DNA of 64,000 bases from Guyanagaster necrorhizus (GCF_019112545.1 NW_025064924.1:259577-323576), one strand, 5' to 3'; counted from the stretch's first letter, positions 1 to 11,418 are shown. Program-made: numbers and translations. Notes: a model not told the origin generated them from the sequence alone.

Positions 1-280
1 CCTTCAGGTGACAGGATATAGCCTAGGTATTCCACAGAGTCCCAGTTGAATTCACATTTGAAGCCCTTGCAGCAGAGTCCATTGGCTTTAAGCCTGCATA
101 GGACCTCATAAACATTTTTCTGGTGCTCCTCCAGATTGTTGGAGTAGATGAGGATATCATTGAGGTAGACCACTACTGATACATCAAGCATATCAGAGAA
201 TATGTCATTCACAAAATGTTGGAATGCCACAGGAGCATTTGTGAGACCAGAAGGCATGACATGGAGTACAGTGGCAGGAG
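1..280 (-). mobile_element. Ty3/gypsy family A reverse transcriptase fragment
   Basis: On the minus strand this translates to the palm of a Ty3/gypsy reverse transcriptase: a [10 protein letters not shown] stretch, then [12 protein letters not shown], then the [10 protein letters not shown] block. It aligns along its length with about 42130-42420 of the full-length element at 38808-46784. The catalytic YLDD motif reads YLND. The stretch contains no CpG. It runs off the left window edge, and homology stops abruptly near 270-280, where cytochrome P450 remnants begin. It may be part of the same element copy as 6967-8265 (see findings). Confidence 0.85.
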
Positions 281-1377
281 ATAGCTTCTGATAATATCCA
301 GGTCTCATTTATTCATGCAGTTTTTCTATTTATCAAGTAACCTGATTATTGGCCAGTGCATTCCTATATAAACCAGAACCAATGTGACCAATGTTAATCA
401 TGAGTATGAGAACATGCTGATGAATCTAAGGCATATTTAAATGGTTCTTTTCTATATCTCTGACATCTTGTCTCCAGGTGTCCACCAGGCTCATGAAATT
501 TAAACCTGGAAACCACCCTGTATGTACCAGTTGGGTTTAATGTGAATCAGACAATCAAAAATAAGGATAAACTCATGCAGAAGGTATTTCACCAGGGATG
601 TAGTCAACGAGAAAGGTTCCTATGTTCACAGTGATGCAAAGACCTTCCATAGCCCGATTTACCAATTCCACAAATTGATCGCCATCTGGATCCACACCAT
701 ATCTGTAGATGGTTTTCATAGTGATGGAGCCGGCATGACTAGAAGGTGGTCAGTTTCCAAGAACATCATGTCGCAGGTACGTACCGGCGAATATGGTGAC
801 AAAACGCATCGGGATATTTATGCAACTGCTGCAGCGAGGTCAACATCGCTTCCATCTGCACAGGATAGTACGCCGGAACGGCACAGAGTTGGAAGTCTTC
901 GTGAAACATTTGGCGATGATTCCTGTGAAGACATATCAGACAATATCAACAAAGAATATCCCAAGAGTCCTGACCTCCACCAGGTAGAATATCTCATGAA
1001 GGTTAAGAAATCCCCCCATCCCTACAACTGTACCGTGGTGAAATCTGCACATCGACGCTGAAAGTTATGGGTAGTATCCATCAACCAAACCTGGTCTATC
1101 GGAATAGTCGCCGGAACGCCTTTCAAACAGATCTGCCGCTGCTTGAGTGGAGGTTCAGTACAACCGTCAGATTTCCAGCAGTATCCAGATACAAGACGTC
1201 GCCGTAGATGGCAGCCCATCGAGCATAAGTGGTCCATGAGTACTCTGTGGGTATATCCCAGAGGTTTCCCATGAGTGGGAGCCCTTTGTACGTCGACGTT
1301 TATGCGAGAGGTGAAACAAGCAGTATAACAATAGGACACCGGATGAAAAGAAATGCTAGCAGGAGAGACGAGGACAT
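281..1377 (-). pseudogene. Cytochrome P450 remnant, N-terminal half
   Basis: I recognise a basidiomycete-type cytochrome P450 (microsomal haem monooxygenase) from its N-terminal half. From the ATG at 1377 there is a hydrophobic anchor, then GLPLMGNLWDIP, GDVLYLDTAGN, ERRSGDYSDRP, FMRYSTWWRNHRQ, the AVPAYYPVQ helix, HIRRHAGSIT (split by an intron at 739-784), GTFLVDYIP and GWFPG. The I-helix, ExxR and haem-cysteine regions are absent; the gene stops at the family A boundary near 281. It is broken: there is an in-frame stop after the anchor, a one-base frame shift near 1150, and further stops in the CpG-free part below about 600. The family is clear from linked motifs; the CYP subfamily is not. 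Substrate unknown. Confidence 0.82.
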
Positions 1378-1775
1378 GGGGAAAGTATCACAGTCGGTCC
1401 CTCTACTCTCATTCTTAAGTCACACCTCCCCGTCTCCGCTCCCTATGATCCTCACAAATAGATTTGAATCAGACCAGGTGATAGTATAAAATCGAACGTA
1501 TGAATCGGTTCATGTCCCTGCACTCATTATCGTAACATCTGACAGTGATCGCGCTATCGAAACCTGATGACGGAAATAACTGGTGCGATAATGGTAGCGA
1601 ACATTGGTGTGCTGGTCGCCTTAGACAAAGGAACGACGAAGAAAGGATAGAGTACCATCCGAGGGTTGTGAACCTATAAACATTCGAGTTGAAGCCAGGA
1701 GTATCATTTCCCTGGTATGATATCGAGCGTGACATCGAAGAAGAATGCTTAAATCAGCTGGGATGTTCCCCCTTC
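1378..1775. other. Intergenic: P450 remnant to ASA1
   Basis: This stretch lies between the P450 start and the ASA1 stop codon, both on the minus strand. CpG frequency is normal. It would hold the ASA1 3' end and the former P450 promoter. I see no further gene or repeat. Confidence 0.5.
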
Positions 1776-3261
1776 TCATGTTTTATTGAATGCTATCAAA
1801 GACCAGATTGTGACGAGTTTGTCTTTGGCACCTCCAATAAGCCACCGAGACCGCTCTTCCCTTTCCTGTTTACTCATACCGTCCTCGTCGTCATCTGCGT
1901 CAATCTGGCACTCGGATAGTGACCGTGCAAACGCAATAGCCCGGCATCCGTTCTTGTGGTATTTCAAAGTTCCTAGCGGTTTAAATGATTTTGTGGAATA
2001 GAGACGAATTCTGCTGATATCGTAAGCAAGAAAGGGCGGAGGAGGGGAAGATGACATACTGTCCATCCCATCCACCTACAGCGCAAACCCTGCCGTCGTC
2101 ACGGATCGTGACAGCCCCGTTTCCCGGATGATTCGTTCGATGTGTCTTAGCTACAAACGACTTTTTGTGTCGTTAAACAGCGGACGGGCTTTCATTTACT
2201 AAGCAACATACCAACAAGTCGTATCGACCAATCAAATGATCAGCAGACACCGTTAATGCCATGGAATTGTCGTTTGTTACGCTCATCGCCATTACTATTA
2301 TCATTTATCATCAGATGTCAACGAAGGTGATGAAAGCGCACGTACTAGCCTCAGCGTGTAGTTTCGCCTTCCATAGCACTTTCCATCCCAACCCTTCAAC
2401 GGACGTCGTCCGATCTGACTTGACAAATTCCCGCAATGTTACATTTCCACTCTCATACGCTATGAGTATTCGGAGAGTGCCGTCATGTTCGAATAGATGG
2501 AGGGACATGATAATACCTTGATATAAATGAGTGGAGTGGAAGTAAATATCGAACATTCCATTTACCAGTCGCCTGATTCCCGCGCCCGTCTGTTGAAAGG
2601 ATGGACCCGCAGCTTTCTTGCTTCCCTATGGCAGCGTGAACTCGAGTGCAAGACGGAAGACACCAAATATCGGCCTAGGCAACTGTAAGAATCTGTTCCC
2701 GGAAAATGGTGCTACCGCAATACCTCTGAAGATTCGACTAAATTCGGGAGGGCAATAAAAGCGTCCCCGAGTTGGTCCTTGGACGATGAGCCCGTTTGGC
2801 TATCATCCAGCAGCAAGAGCATCAACGAAAACCTGCAATAGTTCAAAGCATTCACATCCATCGAGTATTGAAAGACAGGAACGGGTGATTCAGATAGAGC
2901 TGCTGATCCTCCAATTCCTGGTAGCTCCTCGACGCGACGCCATACGTGAAGCTTATTGTCTCGACCTTGTCTGATATTTCCCAGTTGTGAATTGTGCACC
3001 TCCAACATGACCGACAGCGACGTACGTGATGATGTTTGCTCCCCACTCCTGTACACCGAGTATCCCGTCGTCATGGGCCTTCCAAGAGGATATAGCACGC
3101 AATGTACGCGTCGACGTGGATACAACGAATCCAGAACCGTCCCCAGAGTAAACTCGCTCGTTGTCCAGGGAGATGAAGAGAGCAGTCACACCAGAAGAAT
3201 GGGACCGAAGGATATGGCGTGGTGGTGGTGGTGGTAGTGGTGGTGATGAAGGTTCGGACAT
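1776..3261 (-). CDS. ASA1: ASTRA-associated protein 1 (Asa1-like WD40 protein)
   Basis: Asa1 is a WD40 beta-propeller subunit of the ASTRA complex, which with Tel2-Tti1-Tti2 supports assembly of PI3K-like kinases including Tra1 and TOR. Seven exons join in frame: 3261-3026, 2970-2724, 2674-2566, 2516-2346, 2294-2212, 2145-2060, 2013-1776, giving 389 residues. All six introns are GT-AG and 46-66 nt. Blocks in order: HILRSHSSGVTAL, GRDNKLHVWRR, NALNYCRFSLM, ALPNLVESSE, LPSCTRVHAAIG, MSLHLF plus AYESGNV, LTVSADHLIGRYDL, CAVGGWDG, LYSTKSFKPLGTLKYH, and a final AKDKLVTIWSL. I chose the start at 3261 because the MSEPSSPP leader runs straight into the conserved propeller; in-frame ATGs at 3300 and 3348 are possible. 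The gene ends in TGA. The encoded proline run makes a GGT/GTG-rich tract near 3215-3250. It looks intact and functional. Confidence 0.93.
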
Positions 3262-4746
3262 TTTGCCGATCAAGTCAAATTTCGATTTCGCGCTAGTCAT
3301 CTTGTCCACCACTCCTTGCCTCCTTGCTGCCTCTCGCCATCCCGCCATCGCTAAGCTTTTGTCGTCTCTCTGTTCTAGAAAGCTGCTTCAGACGACCGTC
3401 TCGTCCACCGCCAATTTCGATCCATGTCGGTCCTTTTCACCGAGACGTGATGCAGACCATACTGGTACTACACCCTTCATCGAGGCGGTAAAAGCTGCCA
3501 CGTCGATGGTGTCGCTTCTTGACAAAGATAGGCCTTTCTCCACGTTCCCGCTCCGTGCTGTCACCTCGTTGCTTCCCTATTTTTCAAGGCGGCGACCCGT
3601 ACGCATCGAGCCACGGACCACTCTAGCTGAATACCTCGGATCCAGCCATTATCATCAAATCTTCAGCTCCCTGCAGTCTTGAACGCTGCGTTTTGGCTGA
3701 TCATGTGCTTTCAGGGCTACAGCTGTTAACTGCTTACTTGCTGATGAACGTTCCCCCACCACAACATTTTTTTGATTCCTTCGACCTCGTTAGCATAAGC
3801 TTGAATTGACAAATTTCGTTACCTTATCTAAACACTCCTCGATTCAATGACAGATCTTCTCATACAAAATCCGGATTCGTGTCTTCACTTTTTGTATACG
3901 GTGGTCCATTGGTAGGCAAGAATATAATATCTGACCTTGTATCAAAATAGCGTGTCCGCTAGGTAACAATGACGAATTTAAGTGAAGAGCAACTTCGTGT
4001 GTGGGCAGCCAAGGCGTTTCATTGGACCACAAGTTCTGAAAGCACTTCAAGACGAACATGCCTCGTTTCCATCATCGAACCAGATCTTGCCCCAACATTA
4101 ACCAAGTAAGCCAAGCTTTCCCTTCTGCTGCAACTTCATCTCTTACCATATCTACCAGTGTTTCCACAGCATTGCTCGGTTCATTCCTCGGAACAGAACC
4201 GAAGCGTGCGCGACTCTCGTTCCTTGTTTTTGCGCCCTTGTATTAGGGAGGCCTGCGCCGGGGACATCGACCACAGTTCGTTTAAAACTGTTCCTTCTTC
4301 ATCTTCGTTCTTCTTCAACCGTAAGCACTGTTGTGTTATCACTCACCCGCTCTACGAGTCCAAGGTATCTCGTGCCAATATTGCTCACGAGCACATGGAT
4401 CTTTCCCCAAACCGAAACGGTATTCTGAGTGAGTTGAGATTGGTTCAGCATGTACCTGTAATTAACCAAACGGCATGGACGCCGATCTCGAAAAGAAGGA
4501 CTAGTCACCGAATCAAATCAGCGATACTCTAATAAAAATTTCAGCGATCAATCGTTTCAAGAAATGCCGCCTTCAGTGACCGGCACGCTGGATGTTAGCT
4601 AGTCTCTACTGTTTTGGAACATGGAAACTTAGAGCATTCGCACAGGCCTGTTTACTTTCTGAAGAATTTTGTATCTCACTGGTAATTTGATTCCGAAGTA
4701 GATTTACAATGGAAGTACACAGTAAACGTTGTGAAGGCGATTCATC
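3262..4746. other. Intergenic region with unassigned short ORFs
   Basis: This is about 1.5 kb with normal CpG between the ASA1 start and the aldo/keto reductase stop. A plus-strand ORF reaches 3682 from 3161, but its start lies antisense inside ASA1 exon 1; I recognise no domain in it. The 3844-4236 minus-strand reading is listed separately. No RNA gene or mobile element is recognised. The ASA1 promoter must lie at the left end. Confidence 0.45.
3844..4236 (-). pseudogene. Possible eroded exon of an unknown gene
   Basis: One minus-strand frame is open for about 130 codons apart from a single TGA near 4077. It contains VETLVDMVRDEVAAEGKAW and, after the stop, THEVALHLNSSLLPSGHAIL, ending with a stop at 3844. 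The composition resembles real coding sequence, and the TGA follows a CGA codon, so either a lost arginine codon or an undetected intron could explain it. I do not recognise the family. It could equally be chance in GC-balanced DNA. Confidence 0.25.
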
Positions 4747-6084
4747 TCAATATCCCAACATGCGCAGGATTCCCCATGCAACAGCGGATGCAAGACACGT
4801 TACAGCTACACGGCGTGTGATCTTCAAGTGTCTAGGCATAGCTGCACCTGCTAAATCAATAGCAGTCACTTCCTCCGGGGAGAGTTCTACAAGTCGGCAT
4901 GACCATGAATGACAATTGGATCACTGAAGACTGAGAGATCCATACCAAGGTCCCCGGCACTCAGATACCCTTCCAACCTGGACTTTTTCGAGCTCGTTCT
5001 TCAAGGAGAACATGTGAGAAAAACATCCGAGTTAAAGTGAATAAGCAACGTACGTTACGACAACCGCACCTTTCGATTTGGTCCATGCCAGAAGGATCTG
5101 GTCAGGAGTCACACCGTACTTTGCGGCGAGATCGTTAACTGGATCATCGACTGGGCCTCCAGGAAGCGTCGTAAGTGGACTAGAGCTTAACGGTTAGATC
5201 GTGCAGCATGCTGGCAGGAGAACAAAACATGCATAAGAGGACTGTAGGCTTCAATGACAATACCCGCCTTTTGGCAGTATTCAACAATAGGGCTCTGCCG
5301 GGCGTATACATATGGATGGAGCAATATCTGAGAGGGAGTAGATAAAAGCTTATACAGGACACCACAAAACGATACCTGGTTAGCTGCAGGTTTGATATTG
5401 GAAGAGGCCAGTAACAACGCGATCTCATGGACTCCAAAGTTGCTGACACCGATGCTCCTACGTAGTATGATAAAATTAGTAGAAGACGAATGAACAAAAA
5501 GCGCTATTAATAGCTCGCTTTGCCAGTCCCTTTGCCTGGAGAGCTTCCATTTCTTTCCATACGGTGGGTATGTCAGGGACTGCGAGCCTCGGATGATGGA
5601 TGAGATACAGGTCCACGTAGGTGACTCCCAGCTGCAGAGAAATCCAAGTTCAGCCTGCTTTTACCTATGAACAAGACTGATCAAGGCTCACATTCTTCAA
5701 GCTATTCTGGATAGACGTCTTGATATCCAGTCCGTCCGTTCCGGAATATTTGGTAGTAATAAATATCTCATTTCGCGCTAGACTGCTCTCACGAATCGCT
5801 ACTCCAGCTTCTGTTTCATTTCTGTAGCTTTGAGCAGTATCTAGAGCGAGATATATGACGAATTCAGCTGGAAGTAATGTGAAATACTGACCAAAGTGGT
5901 TGAATCCGACAGAGATTGCTTGGTCAACCTGGCATATAGAGTCATCCCCGTTGCCGAGTTGCCCCGTTCCAAAAGCTATGCTTGGCATAGAATAACCTGC
6001 CAGAAGGAGTTTTCAACAATGAGACTTGTAGGACAAAGCAGTGTTAGCCGTACCACTATTGAGTTTTATAGGTTCCCAAGGCAT
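4747..6084 (-). CDS. Aldo/keto reductase
   Basis: This is an NAD(P)H-dependent aldo/keto reductase (AKR superfamily, (beta/alpha)8 barrel) that reduces carbonyl substrates; the substrate is unknown. Nine exons join in frame: 6084-6054, 5996-5892, 5840-5692, 5631-5519, 5457-5376, 5327-5233, 5179-5054, 4998-4946, 4886-4747, giving 297 residues. Visible elements: IKLNSGYSMPSIAFGTG; the tetrad aspartate and tyrosine in DTAQSY; the lysine in TTKYSG; the histidine in LYLIHHP; SIGVSNFG; the cofactor motif TTSSKKSRLEGY; ELSPEEVTAID. The C-terminus has a short extra tail with a hydrophobic CLASAVAWGIL stretch. Seven introns are GT-AG. Those at 5458-5518 and 5180-5232 begin with GC, the only donors that keep the frame. 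No stop or frameshift is present, so it is probably functional. Confidence 0.9.
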
Positions 6085-6966
6085 CTTGTAGAAGTCCTGG
6101 AGTTGGTGCAAGATGATATCGCGACGAGTCTCACGCTTGATTCTTTGAAGTTGCCAGGTTGACTCATCAAGTAACGTGATCGTGGTACATTCACCCTTCG
6201 CCAAACAGGGGCGGAATGCATGGCATTCAGGGTTCAGGGAAGTGGCGTGCATGCGCCCATTGAAGTGATCGCACACTCAAATCATGACAGATGTTATCCC
6301 CATTGGCAGACATTGAGGGTGCTGAGACCAGCTGTCAGATATGCTTTTACTGCCTTTGTCAATCTTTACCAGACAGCTGAGCTTGATGCTCACAACATCT
6401 TTTCATCTGTGTCATTGACATTATGATCTCATATTTTTATATGAAATATCTTGTCATTGTGATGCATACTCCTGAGCTGAAACACTTCAGACAATGCTAC
6501 TTAAGGCTTGAATAGCATTTTTTTTGTCTTTCATAATTTAGAGTTTCTCTTCAAAGACTCAAAGACCAGAAAAGTATATCCTATCACCAATGATGGATTC
6601 CACTAGTGTGCCATTCAATTTATATTCACTTTTTCCTTTTCTTATTCCTTTATTTCCCCCCATTTAAGCCTTTAGTCTTACAGTTGGAAGGGATGGATTC
6701 TGCTGACTCTCCATACAACTATGTTCTCTCAATGACAATTTCAATAATATTCATAGTATTCTGTCACAACATATGAGTGCCCATTGAGCCATCATCATAT
6801 CAAACTATCTGATGGAATCTGATAGTCTGCTATGTAGATCAAGACATTTATTATCAGATATAGTGGGTCTTCTCTATCATATGCATTGCTGGAATCATGG
6901 AGATACTTGGCTGGAGTGGATATTTGTGATCAATTTTCTCTCTGAGTCTTAATAACCTGTTTCAAA
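6085..6966. other. AKR upstream region grading into AT-rich, CpG-free DNA
   Basis: CpGs are present to about 6,269 (the probable AKR promoter), then vanish. From about 6,300 to 6,966 the DNA is AT-rich with pyrimidine runs around 6,625-6,665. I could not match it to any element in the window and see no gene. It could be eroded host sequence next to the retrotransposon block or an unrecognised old repeat. Confidence 0.4.
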
Positions 6967-8265
6967 GAATTGAGGAGATCAGAAATGAGAGAAAGAGGGT
7001 AGCAATCCTTCTTGGAGATTTTGTTTAGGCTATAATAGTCAACACAAAGTCAGAGTTCACTAGTCTTTTTCTTGACAAAGAGAACTGGAACTCCATATAA
7101 AGAGCAGGATGAGATGATGAATCTGTTGCAGAAATTATTGTCAATAAACTCATATAGAGTTTTGAGTTTGGACTCTGAGAGAGCAGGTGAGCCCAAGCAG
7201 AGGAGATATGCCTTTCTTAAGGTTAATCTTGAGATCATATAGTCTATGCTCAGATAGAGCCTTGGAGAGGATATCACTGAAAATGTCTGCAAAATCATAA
7301 TACTCTACTGACACTAATGAAAGATCTGCTGATTCTGCAGATGTGGCTTTGACTCTAATATTAGGCAAAGATGGCTGCAGTGTGAACTGCTGAGCACCTT
7401 CCCCTGCACAGGCTTGAACAAATACAGCAGTGGATATGATAGAGATCTTTGCATAGTAAATGACTCTGAGAGAGGATAGGAATGGATGGATTCATATGAG
7501 AATGAAGCCTGCCAGTGATCTGGAGGAGAATTGGAACAGAGTGAAGCTCCAGAGAGTGGACTGATAGAGTCCAGTGAGTGTGGAAGTCCTGGATTCAAGC
7601 TGGAAGGCCTTGAGATAGGTAAATTATTGTTCTGTGAGCACAGAAGTCTCAGAGATGAGCTTGAAGGCTTAAAAAGAATTAGACTGATGGGATCCAGTGG
7701 GCAGAGAAGTCTTGAGGTTAAGCTTGAAGGCTTAGGTGAGAATGGGCTGATAGAGTCCTGTGAGCATGGAAGTCTCAGAGATGCAGTGGAGGCCACAGAA
7801 CTGGTTGGAATAGAACTCTGATAGCTCAAGCAGAAAGTGATACTGTTCTCAGCCCAGTCAATCAGCAGATTGTAGCAGAAGAGCCAGTTGTATTTCAGAA
7901 TAAGATTACAAGATGAATTTAGATGAGTGATATAGAAGTTGATGGAGAGAGTGTCTCTGGAAGGAAAACAAATAGAGATGATTGTGATTTGAGATATATG
8001 GCTTCCAATAGGGCTGTTGAATAGCCAGAGTTGCACACTATGAATGGTTTTAATAGGAATATTATTGGCAGCTACATATTTAGTGTCAACAAAGCAGTGG
8101 CTAGAACCAGAATTAATGAGAGCAAAAATATGCTGAACAGTAGAAATCAGAGACCTATCAGACTCTATACTGGATGGCAGTTATGCTGAGAGTGAAAGAT
8201 AAAAGAATTGATTGAAAAGAGATGTTATATTGAGGATGACCTCCAGTGTGTGAATAAAATCAATG
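6967..8265 (-). mobile_element. Ty3/gypsy family A fragment (protease to early RT)
   Basis: On the minus strand this aligns with about 40820-42006 of the full element at 38808-46784: protease flanks (cysteine/serine-rich linker after the NWL motif), the [18 protein letters not shown] linker and the first RT block FVKKKTSEL. It is interrupted by many stops and almost free of CpG. It is cut at 8265 by the family B LTR starting at 8266; the five bases before that LTR are CAATG. On its left, homology stops near 6967. Together with 1-280 it gives two near-adjacent pieces of one minus-oriented element. Confidence 0.82.
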
Positions 8266-8722
8266 TGTTATGATTTTCCTCTTTCCTTTCTTAATTAATC
8301 CCTATTTATGCTTAGTCAGAGCACTAGACCAGCACTTAGGGCCATGGGACAGGCTTAGTCACTATAATAGGCTGAGTCTGCCATTGTCCTCCAATGTAAT
8401 GACAACTCTCAATGACAGATAATACTTTTTTGTAGATAGTAATAATGCTCAAGAACAAAGAGCACTATAACATAGAAACTCACAATTAGTAGGAATATAT
8501 TTAACTTGGACTTGAACAGTATATAAGTAGTGTAGCTCTCACTGTATATCCCCAGCTTTAAGCTAAAGTTTATTTTTCTACCACTTCATCTTGAGCCAAC
8601 TGTTTTCTGGCCTTGAAGCATTTGGTCAACAAACATATATAGTAAACTCTGACATGACTGTACAAACTTGATACAGCATCAGTTTATCATGTGTTTTGAT
8701 CATATGCAACTTGGACTTAACA
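8266..8722 (+). repeat. 5' LTR of copy III
   Basis: A 457-bp LTR beginning TGTTATGATTTTC and ending GGACTTAACA (TG...CA ends). Related LTRs occur at 11419, 19030, 24014, 26390, 35885, 37065, 52845 and 56481. TATATAAG at 8519-8526 lies 35 bp upstream of the predicted RNA start AGCTTTAAGCTAA at 8554. Confidence 0.9.
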
Positions 8723-8723
8723 A

Positions 8724-8736
8724 TTAGCTCAAAGCT
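8724..8736 (+). other. Self-complementary primer-binding site of copy III
   Basis: TTAGCTCAAAGCT starts one base after the LTR. It is the reverse complement of AGCTTTGAGCTAA, the predicted first 13 nt of family B RNA, as still seen at 24115, 37354 and 56773. No tRNA-type TGG start is present. This is the arrangement known from Tf1-type self-priming elements. The middle two bases (CA here, TG in copies II, V and VI) suggest an original CG. Confidence 0.75.
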
Positions 8737-8959
8737 TATGCTTTTCTTTTTTTATGCACACTAGCATGAAGGAAACTGAATGCCACCATCAAACACATCA
8801 ACCTCTGACTTAACCAACAACTTCTTTAAGCTACTAGCTTCTATTATTTGAACACTTAGGCTTACTGGCTATTATACAACTTTGCTGCAGATGACAATCA
8901 GTAATAGCTTGGATAGTCAGACACTATCAAGCATTCTAGCAGGTATAACAAATTCTTTA

Positions 8960-11418
8960 AAATGTCATGCCTGACCTCCTCTTCCACAACATCCCTGCCT
9001 CTATCTGAGCCTCCTTCTAGCCCATGCTTGAATCCATACTCAAAGCCAAGTCTAGCAGCTTGGATTTACAGGGTGCTAAAGAAGAGAAAAAACACTGGTA
9101 CCCTCTCTGACCTCAATAAACCACTAACAGAAATAGCAACACTCAGCTCACTGGATTCAGGAACCCATAAGTCCTAGCACACTTTCCTCCAGTCCTGGAT
9201 CATAAGGACAAAGACCTCTCTGATGACTTTTTTGATGACAAACCATCCTCTGACCCTTTCACCACTCCACCAGAGTATAGAATTAGAGACTGTGCCCAAA
9301 ACTCTCTTGATGCCACTAGGATGACTCTAGGCTCCCAACATATATTCTCAAACTCCAGTCATGACTCTCTCTATGCCACCCTGGAAGAAAGTCCAGCCTC
9401 TTCAGTCCACACTGAGTACAGTAGTCATAGGGCCACCAATTTCTGGTCAAATAATGAGGACCTACCAGAAAGGTGGAGAGTTAGGCTCCACATCTGAGTT
9501 GACTCTGGCAGAAGGCTCTGTATACAAGTTAGCTTTGACAGAGGCACACAAGATAGTCACACAGATGATAACACCTGAAGGAATATTGAACATATATGAT
9601 CTGAAGACTACTCAGCCACCACTCATACAGAGTGGACCAGACAAGAAGCAGAAGAATGAGCCTGAGATGCTGCTGAGTATGCAGTGGCCCAGACTCAGAA
9701 CAAGTATGAGAAGGCCCAGTATAACTGGCAGTACCATTGCTGCCAGTGTGAACTTAAGGCTGCCACTTGGAGATCCAGATCCCCCATCTGGTATGGCCTC
9801 CAAACTGAAACTTTGGGCTCTCTCTTTCAGAAGTCTAGCATACCAGCAGACACTGACCCATGGATGGAATTCACAGAAGTTGTCACTCCTAGCATCACAG
9901 ACACAGATACTATTCTCTCTCACTCTGAATTCATACTTAATGCCTACAGACTTCAAGTCTCTCTCAATGCCTATGTCTCTGATCATAGCCTCCAATGATT
10001 TTTTAGAGGAAGGGTTGTAGGATTATTCCTCAACCTTCTGTTCTATTGAAACTTTTACTAGTATCACCAAGAACTGGAGAAACAGAGAACATGTGGTGGC
10101 TCCTGAGGAGACACTGAGATTGGCACTGGCCAACCCCAGTCATGGTCTCCTCCTAGGGTCAGTTCTGACATCACCAGACTCAGCACCTGAAATAAAGATC
10201 AGCTTCTCTGCAATGATCAAACCCAGCATTCCATCTATCTACAATCAGTCCAGCAGCTTTCCTGTTGAGGACAGTGAGAAAGAGGTAGATGATAAGGACA
10301 AAGAAGGAGATGAGGAGAGAGAGCAGGATATTCCTTTTAAATAGGAAAAATTTATAGAATATGCTAGAGAGGAAACTGATGAAAAAGCATTGGAGAAGAA
10401 GATACAATATAAATGAGAGAAAGAATACTTAAGACTGTATCAAGAAGAAGCAGCAGTTTTGTGGAGAGACATCAGCTGATTGATGTCACCTCTAGAAAAG
10501 GAGTATATTGTCACAGATGATATTGAAAAAAGAGACATTTTACAATATGCTATGACTGAATAAGCTATTTTTATTTATAATAGAATACATTCCAAAGACC
10601 AGCTAAAAGCACTCCTAGTATACAAGTTCAAATACAAGATTGAGCCTATGTCATGAACTCTCTCCATCATGCTGAAGCAAGCCATGTACATGATCCCATC
10701 CATCTGAAGTATCAGAATGAGATATGTATACTTGATCCTCTTGATTTAAAGTGCTGCCAGCTGGCTCACCCACTCATAACTTCAGCTGAGTAGCCAAACT
10801 ACCAGCTTCTAAAACTCTTAGGTTAGCTGAGGAAACCAACTCCTTGGCAGACAACCACCACTGGATGAAGCTGAGCCTAGCAGAAAGGCTTCTAAAAGAG
10901 ATAATCTCAAAGTGATGAAACTTGGATTCACTATGTGAAACAGAATTATTATGTAAAAAAGCACTGCCTCTGAATGGTTCAGTCACTGATGACAACTTGC
11001 TCCATTCATTCTCTGGATTGCTAGCTGAATGGCAATGACCACTATTTGATAAATACCTGAACCCAATAGGGACACTACTATAAGATGCTGCTATCATTAA
11101 CTGTTGACCCAATCTATTTTGCAAGCTATACCTTTTCAAGAGCACATCAGATGATATTGACTGCTTTCTTATCAACTGTGAACAATATTTTAAAGTATAC
11201 TCAGTATACTTCTCCTTTGGTATCTACTGTATTTTCTTTGTCTCTACCTATCTTGAGGATAAAGCTAAGGTCTGGTGGATCTTGTTATCCTTCAGTCTCT
11301 GGTCAACAACTAGGCAGCACTATTACCTACCATCTTGATCAATATTCAAACAACTCCTTCATGACAAGTTCACTGACCCCACTATGCAGAAGGTGCACAA
11401 GAGCAAGATGAAGAAATA
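8960..11418 (+). pseudogene. Copy III gag, N-terminal region to capsid
   Basis: This is decayed Gag. It opens with a serine/proline-rich leader (SCLTSSSTTSLPLSEPPSS) and a KPSLAAWIYRVLKKRKNTGT block found in every family B copy, then acidic and glutamine-rich stretches (around 9690-9780 and 10260-10440). The capsid-like part near 11080-11400 (equivalent to GASDNIDXFLVDCEQYFEVY in copy VI) follows. It is cut at 11418 by copy II. Multiple stops; non-functional. Confidence 0.7.

Noticed and set aside
3161..3682. 173-codon plus-strand ORF as a divergent gene
   Set aside because: Its start and first third lie antisense in ASA1 exon 1, and the rest shows no recognised family; kept only as a note in the intergenic entry.
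281..6966. Helitron-type gene capture of the host segment
   Set aside because: I could not see a TC start, a CTRR end with hairpin, or a Rep/helicase remnant at the borders. The split-element observation is reported without this mechanism.
7531..7821. Plus-strand ORF with repeated EGL/ESS motifs
   Set aside because: It is the reverse strand of the decayed family A protease-RT linker; the apparent repeats come from the serine/leucine-rich linker read backwards.
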